DNA from: Ahrensia sp. | Lineage (GTDB): Bacteria > Pseudomonadota > Alphaproteobacteria > Rhizobiales > Rhizobiaceae | Assembly (NCBI GenBank): GCA_002698425.1 | Contig: NZXU01000081.1 | Span: 32,807 to 96,806 of the forward strand | Direction of reading: 5' to 3' | Length of the DNA: 64,000 bases | Shown: positions 1 to 8,774 of the stretch, in pieces | Layout: every line of letters begins with the position of its first letter | How positions within the stretch are numbered: the first letter of the stretch is position 1 | The notes under the pieces: generated by a model | The model's input: the letters and a program-made list of their open reading frames with translations, nothing else | What the model was told of the DNA's origin: nothing | Database searches by the model: none | Made by a program: the position numbers and the translations under genes

Positions 1-939
1 GGCAGCGGCACGACCGCGGTTCGCTATGGAACGATGCGCGAAAACGTGATGGCGCTGCGGGTGGTCACGCCGGACGGCACGCCGATCCACACCGGATCGC
101 GCGCCCGCAAATCCTCCACCGGCTACGACCTGACGCATCTCTTCGTCGGGGCGGAGGGGACGCTGGGGCTCATCACCGAGCTGACGGTTCGGCTGCACCC
201 GATCCCGGAGACGGTGTCGTCGGCGGTCTGCGCGTTCGAGGATGTCGGCGAGGCGGTGCAGGCGGTGATCGAGACGGTTCAATACGGCATTCCGGTCGCC
301 CGCGTCGAATTCATGGACGAGGTCGCCGTCGAGGGCGCGAACGCCTATTCCGGTCTCGATCTGAAAGTCACGCCGACCCTGTTCTTTGAATTCCATGGCA
401 CGCCGGCCTGGGTGGACGAGCAGTCTCGGCTGGTCTCGGAAATCGCGACCGGCCATGGCGGCTCGGACTTCCGCTGGTCGACCGATCCGGACGAACGGGC
501 GAAGCTCTGGCAGGCGCGGCACGATATCTACTGGGCAACGAAGGCGCAGCGCCAGGGCTGCGAATTGTTCACCGGCGATATTTGCGTGCCGATCTCGCGG
601 CTGGCGGAGAGCATCGTCGCGGCGCGCGCGGACATCGACGCCTCTTTCCTGAAGGGGCAGATCATCGGCCATGTCGGCGACGGCAACTATCACACGGCCT
701 ATCTGATCGATCCAAACTCGAAGGAAGAACTGGAGGAAGCCGAGAGGCTGTCCGGCCTGCTGGTCGAACGGGCTCTTGCCGTCGGCGGCACGGCCAGCGG
801 CGAGCACGGGATCGGCATGGGCAAGATCAAATATCTGCGCAAGGAGCACGGCGCGGCGGTCGATGTGATGAAGCGTATCAAGGCCGCGCTCGATCCCGCC
901 GGGATCATGAATCCCGGCAAGATGGGGCAAGAGGGCTAG
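1..939 (+). CDS. FAD-linked 2-hydroxyacid oxidase (GlcD / D-lactate dehydrogenase-like), 5' truncated
   Basis: The reading frame is open from base 1 (GSGTTAVRYGTMRENVM...), so the gene starts outside the window; about 312 C-terminal residues remain. They cover the end of the FAD-binding fold (SSTGYDLTHLFVGAEGTLG) and the C-terminal substrate domain, with the family motifs HVGDGNYH and ASGEHGIGMGK and the usual ending LDPAGIMNPGK. Members oxidise D-lactate, glycolate, D-2-hydroxyglutarate or similar 2-hydroxyacids to 2-oxoacids at a flavin. The substrate cannot be read from sequence. The nearby ThDP decarboxylase-like enzyme and aldehyde dehydrogenases would fit stepwise degradation of a 2-hydroxyacid, but that is inference. 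Confidence 0.88.
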   Translation, partial: GSGTTAVRYGTMRENVMALRVVTPDGTPIHTGSRARKSSTGYDLTHLFVGAEGTLGLITELTVRLHPIPETVSSAVCAFEDVGEAVQAVIETVQYGIPVARVEFMDEVAVEGANAYSGLDLKVTPTLFFEFHGTPAWVDEQSRLVSEIATGHGGSDFRWSTDPDERAKLWQARHDIYWATKAQRQGCELFTGDICVPISRLAESIVAARADIDASFLKGQIIGHVGDGNYHTAYLIDPNSKEELEEAERLSGLLVERALAVGGTASGEHGIGMGKIKYLRKEHGAAVDVMKRIKAALDPAGIMNPGKMGQEG

Positions 940-957
940 GAGCGTCGGGGTAGGGGG

Positions 958-1683
958 TCAGCCCCGCCCAAGATACGGGTTCTTCACCGGCAAGATGACC
1001 GTGTCCAAAATGGTCAGTTCCGGCGGCAGGCGGCAGGTATAGACGACCAGTTCGCCGAGCATTTCCGGTTCCAGGCAGTTTTCCGTCAGCTTGTCGGTGC
1101 TTCCGGGAGCGAGCATGGAACGGGTCGCGCCGGGATGGATGGTCGATGCGGTGATGTTGTCGTCGCGGCCGTCGAGGCAGATCTGTTTCGTCAGCCCTTC
1201 CATCGCGAATTTCGTCATGGTGTAAGCCGGCGAATGATGGCGCGGGATCTTGGCCGACAGCGAGCCGATATTGATGATCCGGCCTCCGCGACCCTTCATC
1301 GACCGCATTGCCTCGCGTGAACAGATGACGGCGGATGTCAGATTGGTCGCCAGCATTTCCTGCCAGCGCTCGGTCGAAAGATCGGGAAGAGGAGTGGCGT
1401 CGGCTATTCCCGCATTGTTGACGAGGATATCGACAGGCCCGGCGAGGCGTTCGGTCTCGCTGAACAGTTTCAGGAGGTCCTCCTCCCGGGTCACGTCGGT
1501 GGGCACGACATGAGCGGTGCCGCCGTCGGCAGCGATCTCGTCAGCCAGCGACCGCAGCTTGTCGGCGCTGCGCGCGGCGAGGATCGTTACCGCTCCGGCC
1601 CGTGCCAGTTCCCGCGCGATGCCGCGTCCGATGCCGCTGCTGGCGCCCGTGACGATGGCGATCTTGCCCTCGATGGATTGCAT
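958..1683 (-). CDS. Short-chain dehydrogenase/reductase (SDR)
   Basis: A 241-residue classical SDR. The Rossmann motif GASSGIGRG lies near the N-terminus, NNAG in the middle, and the catalytic YTMTK (Tyr-x-x-x-Lys) follows a SLSAK serine segment. I start at 1683 because MQSIEGKIAIVTGAS is the normal SDR start and an AGGGAGAGG ribosome site lies just upstream; a start at 1767 would add 28 unrelated residues. It would catalyse NAD(P)-dependent oxidation or reduction of an alcohol/carbonyl. It converges on the FAD oxidase with an 18-base gap, and its substrate is unknown. The C-terminal stretch ending NPYLGRG is slightly unusual for plain SDRs. Confidence 0.88.
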   Translation of the reverse strand: MQSIEGKIAIVTGASSGIGRGIARELARAGAVTILAARSADKLRSLADEIAADGGTAHVVPTDVTREEDLLKLFSETERLAGPVDILVNNAGIADATPLPDLSTERWQEMLATNLTSAVICSREAMRSMKGRGGRIINIGSLSAKIPRHHSPAYTMTKFAMEGLTKQICLDGRDDNITASTIHPGATRSMLAPGSTDKLTENCLEPEMLGELVVYTCRLPPELTILDTVILPVKNPYLGRG

Positions 1684-1817
1684 GTTTCCTCTCCCTTTGT
1701 GCGTACATCCGCGTATCCTCACTACGGATATTTCGTCTGTTTTCGCCCTTGAACGAGACAAAGACAAGAAGGGATGAGCAGAATTGTATACAGACCGGGC
1801 ATCCTGGCCCCTGAATC

Positions 1818-1846
1818 AAAACACCGGCCGCGATGGGCCGGTGTTT
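1818..1846 (-). terminator. Rho-independent terminator of the MetE-like gene
   Basis: A perfect 11-bp stem (1819-1829 with 1836-1846) closes a 6-base loop. Read on the minus strand it is followed by TTTTGATTC, and it begins 23 bases past the MetE-like stop codon, so it should end that transcript before the SDR gene. Confidence 0.75.
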
Positions 1847-1868
1847 CGGGTTTGGCAGTCTTTCAGGA

Positions 1869-2996
1869 TCAGGCGCTGACGCCGCCCCAGATCGCTTCCG
1901 CTGTCTTGACGACGAGATCCAGCTTGCGGCGCTGGTCGTCATAGGTCACGGCATTGCCTTCCTGGGTAGAGGAAAAGCCGCATTGCGGGGCGATGCCGAG
2001 TTGGTCGATGTCGCAATATTGCGAGGCTTCGTCGAATTTCTGCTTCAGCCAGTCGATGCTTTCCAGTTCCGGCGTCTTCGTGGTTATGAAGCCCGGCATG
2101 ACACGCTGCTTGCCTTTCGGCAGGAGCTTCAGGGGTTCCAGCCCGCCTGCGCGGTCCGTATCGTACTCCATGAAATAAATGTCGACGCCGGTTGAGAAGA
2201 TCGCCTCGGCGGCGAGGTCGTAGGCGCCTTCGGCGGCATGGGTCGACTGGAAGTTGCCGCGGCACATATGCATGCCGATCACCATGTCGGACGGCCGGTC
2301 CTTGATCGACTCGCGCATCATCCAGGCGTAGCGGTCGATCAGCCAGTCGGGATCCTGGCCCGCAGCGGCCTTGTCGGCCCGGTGCTTCGGGTCGCACAGA
2401 TAGGCGAAGAAGATGTCGTCCATCTGCAGATAGCGGCAGCCGGCGTCATAGAACTTCTGCACCGCCTTTGCGTAGGTCTTGGCGAGGTCGTCGAACAGGG
2501 CCTGCGGGTCGCGATACTCCTCCGGCGCGATATCTTCGGGCGCGGTGCGGAAGTGGCAGCAGGACGGGCCGGGGATCGAGATCTTCGGCATCACCTTGGT
2601 GTGCTCGGCGACGAAGCGGAAATGCTCGAGCATCGGATGATCATCGGGGAAGTCGAGCTTGCCCGGAATGGTTGGGAAGACCGGCGGCAGCTTGACGCCC
2701 TGGAACCCCTTGAACGATCCGCCGGTGTCGCGCTCGACGATGTCGAGCCCGGTCAGCATTCCCATGAAGTCGTAGTGCCAGTAGGCGCGGCGCGCCTCGC
2801 CGTCCGTGACGACGGGCAGGCCGACCTCTTCCTGCATCTTGATCAGGTCGACGATGGCCTCGTCCTCGACGGCCTTGAGCTCATCGGCCGAGATCGACTT
2901 GTCCTCGTAGAACTTCTTGCGCGCCGCCTTGACAGGCTCCGGCCGCAGCAGGCTGCCGACATGGTCGGCGCGATAGGGCGGTTGGGCAACGGTCAT
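1869..2996 (-). CDS. Cobalamin-independent methionine synthase C-terminal-like methyltransferase (short MetE form)
   Basis: A 375-residue protein of the MetE catalytic-domain family, half the length of true MetE (about 750) because the N-terminal folate-binding barrel is absent. Candidate zinc and homocysteine-site residues are visible: HMCRGN (His, Cys), FMEYD (Glu), and APQCGFSS (Cys) near the C-terminus. Short MetE homologues are annotated as methyltransferases, often with uncertain methyl donor. Here it sits alone between an AraC regulator and an SDR, not with methionine genes, so removing a methyl group from a catabolic substrate is possible but unproven. The start at 2996 gives MTVAQPPYRADHVGS with GGGAGAAAACC upstream. 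Confidence 0.8.
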   Translation of the reverse strand: MTVAQPPYRADHVGSLLRPEPVKAARKKFYEDKSISADELKAVEDEAIVDLIKMQEEVGLPVVTDGEARRAYWHYDFMGMLTGLDIVERDTGGSFKGFQGVKLPPVFPTIPGKLDFPDDHPMLEHFRFVAEHTKVMPKISIPGPSCCHFRTAPEDIAPEEYRDPQALFDDLAKTYAKAVQKFYDAGCRYLQMDDIFFAYLCDPKHRADKAAAGQDPDWLIDRYAWMMRESIKDRPSDMVIGMHMCRGNFQSTHAAEGAYDLAAEAIFSTGVDIYFMEYDTDRAGGLEPLKLLPKGKQRVMPGFITTKTPELESIDWLKQKFDEASQYCDIDQLGIAPQCGFSSTQEGNAVTYDDQRRKLDLVVKTAEAIWGGVSA

Positions 2997-3075
2997 GGTT
3001 TTCTCCCTAACATGTGAAATGATTATGCGGCGCTTGTAAGCGCGAAGGCGGAGACCCGCAACAGCGATCGCGCAA

Positions 3076-3981
3076 TTACGGCCAGTCGGCGAAGCTGGGC
3101 GGCGAGAACCCGTCGGAGTCGGGGCTGGCGGTCGCCATCAGTTTGCGGAACCGGCCGGGCGTCATCCCGGTCATGCGTCGGAAAAAATTCGAAAAATGCG
3201 CCGGATCCCGAAACCCGAGCGAATAGCTCAGCTGCTTGATAGACAGCGTCGAGCGCTCCAGGCCGAGCGCCGCTTCGCGCGCCAGCCGCTCGGCGATCAG
3301 GGATTTGGGCGTCTTGTCGAGTTCGCGCATGCAGATGGCATGCAGGCGATCATGGGTAATGCCGAGTTCATGCGCATAGTGGCCGACCGGATGATGGGCC
3401 CGAAAGCCGGCCTCGAGCAATTGCCGGAAGCGCTGCAGATAGTGGGCGCTGTTTCCGTGGATGACGCCCGCGACTTCTTCTGCGCCCGAAGCCCTGAGGA
3501 TCGTGACAAGCACGATGCGCAGATGCGCGACCACCATCATGCCGCTTGCAGGCTGAGGCTGCGCCAGTTCCCGCCGGATGCTTTCGAGATGCCGTCGGAC
3601 ATCGGCATGGGCGTCGCGATCCTCGTCGAAATGGCGAAACCAGTCGCGATCGAACAGCGACTGGATCGCGCCGGACTCGAAGAAGTCGCCAATCGCGCGG
3701 GCAAGGGTTTCCTCGGCGATCTCGGCGACATAGCCGCTCGTGCCGGCCTCGATGACCAGCCTGAAATCGCCAGCGGTCTTTCGCCAGGCAATCGAAGGGC
3801 CTGCAAGCGCGGTCTCGCCGCCGCGTCCCTCGATACGGGCTTCGCCATCGGACAAGAGGACCAGGATGCACGCATTGGCGCCGAGACCGCGTTTCAATGT
3901 CTCGATGCGGCGCTGCAATCCGCCTTCGATCCGGCTGAGATAGACGGGCAGCTTGGTGAAGTGAGGCAGGTTGGAAGCCAT
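3076..3981 (-). CDS. AraC/XylS-family transcriptional regulator
   Basis: About 301 residues, with a C-terminal double helix-turn-helix (LGITHDRLHAICMREL..., then LSIKQLSYSLGFRDPAHFSNFFRR), the AraC signature, finishing MTGMTPGRFRKL. The N-terminal roughly 190 residues are an effector domain without a recognised motif. The frame extends to 4128, but that extension reads through a perfect palindrome in the divergent promoter, so I prefer MASNLPHFTK at 3981; a start at 4053 with GAAAGGAA upstream is also possible. It is divergent from the aldehyde dehydrogenase/ABC operon and is the obvious candidate activator for it. Confidence 0.88.
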   Translation of the reverse strand: MASNLPHFTKLPVYLSRIEGGLQRRIETLKRGLGANACILVLLSDGEARIEGRGGETALAGPSIAWRKTAGDFRLVIEAGTSGYVAEIAEETLARAIGDFFESGAIQSLFDRDWFRHFDEDRDAHADVRRHLESIRRELAQPQPASGMMVVAHLRIVLVTILRASGAEEVAGVIHGNSAHYLQRFRQLLEAGFRAHHPVGHYAHELGITHDRLHAICMRELDKTPKSLIAERLAREAALGLERSTLSIKQLSYSLGFRDPAHFSNFFRRMTGMTPGRFRKLMATASPDSDGFSPPSFADWP

Positions 3982-4104
3982 TAACCGGATTTTCCATTTC
4001 GGACCCGATTCGTTCTCTAAGTCAATAAATTGCAATAATCGACCAAAAACCTGCATTTCCTTTCGGCGTGTGTACGCTATCATTTGTTTGAGGACTGAAA
4101 GCAG

Positions 4105-4120
4105 TGCGCCATATGGCGCA
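4105..4120. promoter_or_regulatory. Perfect 16-bp palindrome in the araC / aldehyde dehydrogenase intergenic region
   Basis: TGCGCCATATGGCGCA is exactly self-complementary, and with one mismatch the symmetry extends to 4102-4123. It lies between the divergent AraC gene and the aldehyde dehydrogenase start at 4179. Position and symmetry suggest an operator. AraC sites are usually direct repeats, so a second, dimeric regulator is also possible. Confidence 0.5.
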
Positions 4121-4178
4121 TTGTACACATCCGCAAGCGGCCGAAAGAGCCCGCGCGGAGGAGGGAACGGGAGGAGGA

Positions 4179-5630
4179 ATGCTGCACGCAGCGCTCCTTA
4201 TCGACAGTGCGACAGTATCGGCCTCGGGCGGTGAAACGTTCGAGCGTATGGACCCTGTTTCGCATGAGATTTCGACACGGGCATCGGCGGCGAATGTCGA
4301 GGATGCGGAACGGGCGGCCAATGCGGCCGCACGCGCATTTCCCGCATGGTCGCAGACCCCGCCGAGCGAGCGCCGCGCCTTGTTGAACGATGCGGCGGAT
4401 ATCCTTCAGCGCCGTACCGGCGACTTCGTGGAAGCAATGATCGCGGAAACGGGCGCCACGGCGGCCTGGGGCCAGTTCAACTGCCGTCTCGCAGCGAACA
4501 TATTGCGAGAGGCGGGCGCGATGGCGAGCCAGGTGACCGGCGAGGTCATTCCCGCCGACAAGCCGGGGTCGTTTGCGATGGCCGTGCGCCAGGCGTGCGG
4601 GGTGGTCTTTTCGATGGCGCCCTGGAACGCGCCGGTGGTCCTTTCGACCCGCAGCGTCGCCATGCCGCTGGCCTGCGGCAACACCGTGGTGATGAAGGGA
4701 TCGGAACTGTGTCCGCGAACGCACGGGCTCCTGGGCGAGGTGCTCAACGAGGCCGGTCTGCCGAAGGGCACCGTCAACGTCATCCATTCCTCCCCCGAAA
4801 AAGCGCCTGATATCGTCGAGGCCCTGATCGCGCATCCGGCCATTCGGCGGGTCAATTTCACCGGATCGACACGGGTCGGCCGGATGATCGCCGAGAAGGC
4901 CGCACGCCATCTCAAGCGCTGTCTTCTGGAACTGGGCGGCAAGGCGCCGCTGATCGTGCTTGATGACGCGGATATCGATGCGGCTGTCGACGCGGACGTG
5001 TTCGGCGCGTTCTTCAACCAGGGACAGATTTGCATGTCGACGGAGCGGATCGTCGTCGAAGAGAGCGTCGCCGATGACTTCGTCGAGAAATTCCGTGTGC
5101 GAGCCGACGCGATCCGCGCCAATGATCCGCGGGACCCGAAATGCGTGCTTGGCGCGATGATCACCGAACAGGCGGCGCAGCGGGTCAAGGGCCTGATCGA
5201 CGATGCGGCGATGAAAGGGGCGACGCTGGTGACCGGCGGACGTCAGGAGGGCGTGTTCGTCGATCCCGCCATCCTCGACAATGTCTCTCCGGCGATGCGC
5301 ATCTACCATGAGGAAAGCTTCGGACCAGTCGCCTCGGTCATCCGGGTGAGCGGCGACGACGAAGCGGTCTCCGTCGCCAACGATACGGATTACGGTCTTG
5401 CCGCCGCCGTGTTCAGCCGGGACGTGTCCCGGGCGCTGGCGATCGCGCAGCGGCTTGAATCCGGGATCTGCCACATCAATTCGGCGACCATCCATGACGA
5501 GCCGCAAATGCCCTTCGGCGGCGTCAAGGCATCCGGATATGGCCGCTTCGGCGGCAAGGCGGGCATCGACGAATTCACCGAATTGCGCTGGATCACCATC
5601 CAGGACGGCAAGACGCAATACCCGATCTGA
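4179..5630 (+). CDS. NAD(P)-dependent aldehyde dehydrogenase (vanillin/salicylaldehyde dehydrogenase-like)
   Basis: A 483-residue ALDH with LELGGK (general base Glu251), GQICMST (nucleophile Cys285) and NFTGSTRVG. It oxidises an aldehyde to a carboxylate. The start at 4179 (MLHAALLIDSATV) follows a purine-rich run GGAGGAGGGAACGGGAGG; an in-frame GTG at 4104 would translate the operator palindrome and is unlikely. The sequence feel is of the aromatic-aldehyde branch, but this is not proven. It heads an apparent operon, followed 46 bases later by the binding protein of an ABC importer, which suggests the imported compound yields an aldehyde. A paralogue closes the same cluster at 10981. Confidence 0.88.
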   Translation: MLHAALLIDSATVSASGGETFERMDPVSHEISTRASAANVEDAERAANAAARAFPAWSQTPPSERRALLNDAADILQRRTGDFVEAMIAETGATAAWGQFNCRLAANILREAGAMASQVTGEVIPADKPGSFAMAVRQACGVVFSMAPWNAPVVLSTRSVAMPLACGNTVVMKGSELCPRTHGLLGEVLNEAGLPKGTVNVIHSSPEKAPDIVEALIAHPAIRRVNFTGSTRVGRMIAEKAARHLKRCLLELGGKAPLIVLDDADIDAAVDADVFGAFFNQGQICMSTERIVVEESVADDFVEKFRVRADAIRANDPRDPKCVLGAMITEQAAQRVKGLIDDAAMKGATLVTGGRQEGVFVDPAILDNVSPAMRIYHEESFGPVASVIRVSGDDEAVSVANDTDYGLAAAVFSRDVSRALAIAQRLESGICHINSATIHDEPQMPFGGVKASGYGRFGGKAGIDEFTELRWITIQDGKTQYPI

Positions 5631-5676
5631 ACAGATCGGGAAGAGTTGAAACCAACGTTCACCAGGGAGGAAACCA

Positions 5677-6879
5677 ATGGAACGTAGAACCCTCATCAAG
5701 ACCTTCGCGGCCTCGCTTCTCGCAAGCGCCGTTCTGGCCGGTCCGGCCATGGCGGAAGGCACGATCAAGATTGGCGCCAGCGCGCCCAAGACCGGCCCGC
5801 TGGCCGGCGGCGCGGCGGTCACCTACTGGCCGGCCGTGCAGCTCTGGGTGCATGACGTCAACGAGCGCGGCGGCATCGATGTCGGCGGCGAGAAGATGAA
5901 GGTCGAGCTGATCGAATATGACGACCGCACCTCCAACGAGGAAGCCATCAAGAACGTCCAGCGCATGGCGACGGTCGACAAGGTCGACTTCATCATTCCG
6001 CCCTACGGCACCGGCATCAACCTCGCGACCGCGCCGCTGATCGCCAAATACGGCTATCCGCATATCGCTGTGACCGCCGTCGCCGACGGCATCGAGGGCT
6101 TTGCCGAGCGCTGGCCGAATTCGTTCTGGACGCTGGGCACGTCGGAAGCCATGGCGAGCTCGCTCGTCGACGTGCTGACGAAAATGCGCGAAGCGGGCCA
6201 GATCAACGAGAAGGTCGCGGTCGTCAACGTCGCCGACGCTTTCGGCATCGAACTCGCCAATACCGGCAAGCCCAAGCTCAAGGAAGCGGGTTTCGACATC
6301 GTCTATGAGACCTCCTATCCGCTGCAGCAGCAGGACTTCGCCCCGATCATTTCGGGCGCCAAGGATGCCGGTCCGGATACGTTCATCGCCTTTTCCTATC
6401 CGGGTGACACGTTCGGCCTGACCAAGCAGGCGACCATCACCGACCTGCCGGTCAAGGCCTACTATGTCGGCGTCGCGACCGCGTTCCCGGCTTTCGCCGG
6501 GGCTAACGGCGCTGCCGCGAACGGCATCATGGGGGTCGGCGGTGTCAACGCGGCGAGCGAAGCCTATCAGGATTTCGCCAAGCGCGAAGAGGAGTTGACT
6601 GGTGTGGCGCCTGACTACTGGGCGAGCCCGGTCCAATACGCCAGCCTGGAAGTGCTCGAACAGGCCATCACGAAAGCGGGCTCGCTCGACAAGGCGGCGG
6701 TGATCGAGGCGCTCAACACCGAGACCTTCGAAACGATCATGGGCGAGTGGAAGTTCGAGGACAACATCATCAAGAAGTTCTGGACCGTCGGCCAGTGGCA
6801 GGACGGCGTCTTCCACGGCATCGCCTCGACCGGCGTCGGCGGCGAAGCCGAGCCGATCGTCAAGTCGGGCTGGAACTAA
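5677..6879 (+). CDS. Periplasmic binding protein of a branched-chain amino acid-type (Liv) ABC importer
   Basis: A 400-residue type I periplasmic binding protein. The first 27 residues form a signal peptide (MERRTLIKTF...AGPAMAEG) with a twin arginine that might direct Tat export. The mature part begins TIKIGASAPKTGPLAGG, the typical Liv/urea/aromatic-acid binder start, and includes ERWPNSFWTLGTS. It should deliver a small ligand to the permeases that follow. AGGGAGGAAACC precedes the ATG. Liv binders of this kind bind amino acids, amides, ureas or aromatic acids; the flanking aldehyde dehydrogenases argue against simple leucine uptake. Confidence 0.9.
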   Translation: MERRTLIKTFAASLLASAVLAGPAMAEGTIKIGASAPKTGPLAGGAAVTYWPAVQLWVHDVNERGGIDVGGEKMKVELIEYDDRTSNEEAIKNVQRMATVDKVDFIIPPYGTGINLATAPLIAKYGYPHIAVTAVADGIEGFAERWPNSFWTLGTSEAMASSLVDVLTKMREAGQINEKVAVVNVADAFGIELANTGKPKLKEAGFDIVYETSYPLQQQDFAPIISGAKDAGPDTFIAFSYPGDTFGLTKQATITDLPVKAYYVGVATAFPAFAGANGAAANGIMGVGGVNAASEAYQDFAKREEELTGVAPDYWASPVQYASLEVLEQAITKAGSLDKAAVIEALNTETFETIMGEWKFEDNIIKKFWTVGQWQDGVFHGIASTGVGGEAEPIVKSGWN

Positions 6880-6896
6880 AGCCTTAACCACAAAAA

Positions 6897-6920
6897 CCGG
6901 TGCGGCTTTTGCCGCACCGG
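6897..6920 (+). terminator. Intercistronic hairpin after the binding protein gene
   Basis: A perfect 10-bp GC stem (6897-6906 and 6911-6920) with a TTTT loop. No U-run follows, so it more likely protects the 3' end of the binding protein mRNA or attenuates transcription than stops it fully. That would fit the excess of binding protein over membrane components usual in ABC importers. Confidence 0.55.
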
Positions 6921-6942
6921 CGAAAATCGTAGAATTCGGCCG

Positions 6943-7809
6943 ATGGATATTCTGGTTACGGGGACGGTGCTGGGGGGCACCTATGCGCTGATCGCGCTCG
7001 GGCTGACGCTGCAATATGGCGTCGCCCGGATCATGAATCTTGCCAATGGCGAAAACCTCGTCCTGGCGTGTTTCTGCGCGTTCTGGCTCTACACGGCGGC
7101 CTCGATCAATCCGGTTCTCGGGATCCTGATCATCGCGCCGGTCGCCTTCGCGCTGAACTGGGCGATCTATGTCTTCGCGATGAAGCCGCTGGTCGATCGG
7201 GCCAAGAACCGCGGACAGCTCGAGATCGACAGCATTCTCGCGACATTCGGCCTGATGTTCATTATGCAGGGCGTGATGCTGCTGGTCTTCGGCGGCCAGT
7301 ATTTCTCTTACAATTTCCTGTCCGAACCGGTCCGCATTCTCGGCGAGAATTACGGCCTCAACCGGATCGTTTCGCTCGGCGCCGCGACGCTGATCGCGAT
7401 CGTTCTCTACCTCTTCCTCTACCGTACGCGCTTCGGCACGGCCGTGCGCGCGGTGTCGGTCAGCCCGCAATCGGCGAGCCTCGTCGCCATCGACGTGCCG
7501 CGCATGTCCGCCTTCGCCTTTGCGCTGGGCGGCGGGCTTACGGCGGCGGGCGGATCGCTGCTGTCGACCTATTACACATTCAATTCCTCGATGGGCGTGA
7601 TCTTCACGATGAAGGCCCTGATCATCGTCATCATGGGCGGCGTCGGCGATGTGCGCGGCGCGGTGCTGGCGGCGCTGCTGCTCGGCCTCGCCGAAACGGC
7701 CGTTGCGAGTCTGATCGATCCGGGCCTGACGCTGGCGGCGACCTACACGCTGTTCATCCTCGTTCTGCTGTTCCGCCCGCAGGGCATTTTCGGAAGGCAG
7801 ACCGCATGA
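6943..7809 (+). CDS. Liv-type ABC transporter permease, LivH family
   Basis: A 288-residue hydrophobic protein of the LivH family, starting MDILVTGTVLGGTYALIALGLTLQYGV with the typical family segment VARIMNLANGE. About eight membrane segments are apparent, and the family coupling motif is seen near MGGVGDVRGAVLAALLLG. It forms the inner-membrane channel with the next gene. Its stop overlaps the start of the LivM gene by four bases (ATGA), so translation is coupled. Confidence 0.92.
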   Translation: MDILVTGTVLGGTYALIALGLTLQYGVARIMNLANGENLVLACFCAFWLYTAASINPVLGILIIAPVAFALNWAIYVFAMKPLVDRAKNRGQLEIDSILATFGLMFIMQGVMLLVFGGQYFSYNFLSEPVRILGENYGLNRIVSLGAATLIAIVLYLFLYRTRFGTAVRAVSVSPQSASLVAIDVPRMSAFAFALGGGLTAAGGSLLSTYYTFNSSMGVIFTMKALIIVIMGGVGDVRGAVLAALLLGLAETAVASLIDPGLTLAATYTLFILVLLFRPQGIFGRQTA

Positions 7810-8774
7810 GCCTGATGAACGAGAAGGAACAGAAGATCGCGGCCATCGCGCTGGTGCTGTTCGGCGCGGCGGCGATGATCCCTCTCGCCGATGACGGCTA
7901 TTACCTGTCGCTGTGCGTGAACATCGTCATGTATGCGGTGCTGTGCACGGCGTGGACGCTGTTTTCGGGTCCGACCCATTACATCTCGCTTGCGACGGCG
8001 GCGTTTTTCGGCGTCGGCACCTATTCCGTCGGGCTCGGGATCGACACTTTGCCGTTCCCGCTTCTCGTCGCCATCGCGGCGGTGGCTAGCGGCATTCTCG
8101 CTGGCCTCGTCGGTTTGGCGACGCTCAGGCTTTCCGGCGTCTATTTCGTTATCTTCACGCTCGGTCTCGCGGAGCTGGTGCGTCAGGTCGTGACCTGGCT
8201 GCAGGTCAAGTTCCTCGGCGCCGTCGGGCTCTATGTCTTCACCGACCTGACCGAGAAACACATCTTCTGGATGCTGCTGGCGCTTGCCGCCGTGGTCTAC
8301 ATTACCGGCTGGCTGGTCAACCGGTCGCGGCTCGGTTTCGCGATGCGGATCATCGGCAATGACGAAACCGTTGCCCGCCATGTCGGCATCGACGTCGCGC
8401 GGGCCAAGGTGATCCTGTTCATGATCTCGGGCGCCTTCATCGGCATTACGGGGGCGATCCTCGCGCCGCGCTTTGCCTATGTCGAACCGCCATCGGCCTT
8501 CAACCCGGTGATCTCGTTCCAGGTCGTCATCATGGCCTTGCTCGGCGGCACCGGCCGGCTGTGGGCGCCGCTGCTCGGCGTCATTCCGTTCACGATCCTG
8601 TTCGACCGCATTTCGGCGAGCTTCCCGAACCATACCAGCCTGCTGATCGGCGTCGCCTTCATGGCAATCGTCTACTTCCTGCCGCGCGGCGTGATGGGCC
8701 TGATCGATGATTTCCGCGCGCGCCATGCCAAGTCCAGGCATGCGGCCGCAGGCGTGCCGGAGGCGGCGGAATGA
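7806..8774 (+). CDS. Liv-type ABC transporter permease, LivM family
   Basis: A 322-residue LivM-type permease (MSLMNEKEQKIAAIALVLFG...) with many membrane segments, the family segment FAMRIIGNDETVARHVGIDV and the coupling region LLGGTGRLWAPLLG. The start is set by the ATGA overlap with the preceding livH at 7806; a longer open frame from 7068 is a shadow of that gene. It pairs with LivH to form the pore. It overlaps the downstream ATPase gene by ATGA at 8771. Confidence 0.92.
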   Translation: MSLMNEKEQKIAAIALVLFGAAAMIPLADDGYYLSLCVNIVMYAVLCTAWTLFSGPTHYISLATAAFFGVGTYSVGLGIDTLPFPLLVAIAAVASGILAGLVGLATLRLSGVYFVIFTLGLAELVRQVVTWLQVKFLGAVGLYVFTDLTEKHIFWMLLALAAVVYITGWLVNRSRLGFAMRIIGNDETVARHVGIDVARAKVILFMISGAFIGITGAILAPRFAYVEPPSAFNPVISFQVVIMALLGGTGRLWAPLLGVIPFTILFDRISASFPNHTSLLIGVAFMAIVYFLPRGVMGLIDDFRARHAKSRHAAAGVPEAAE

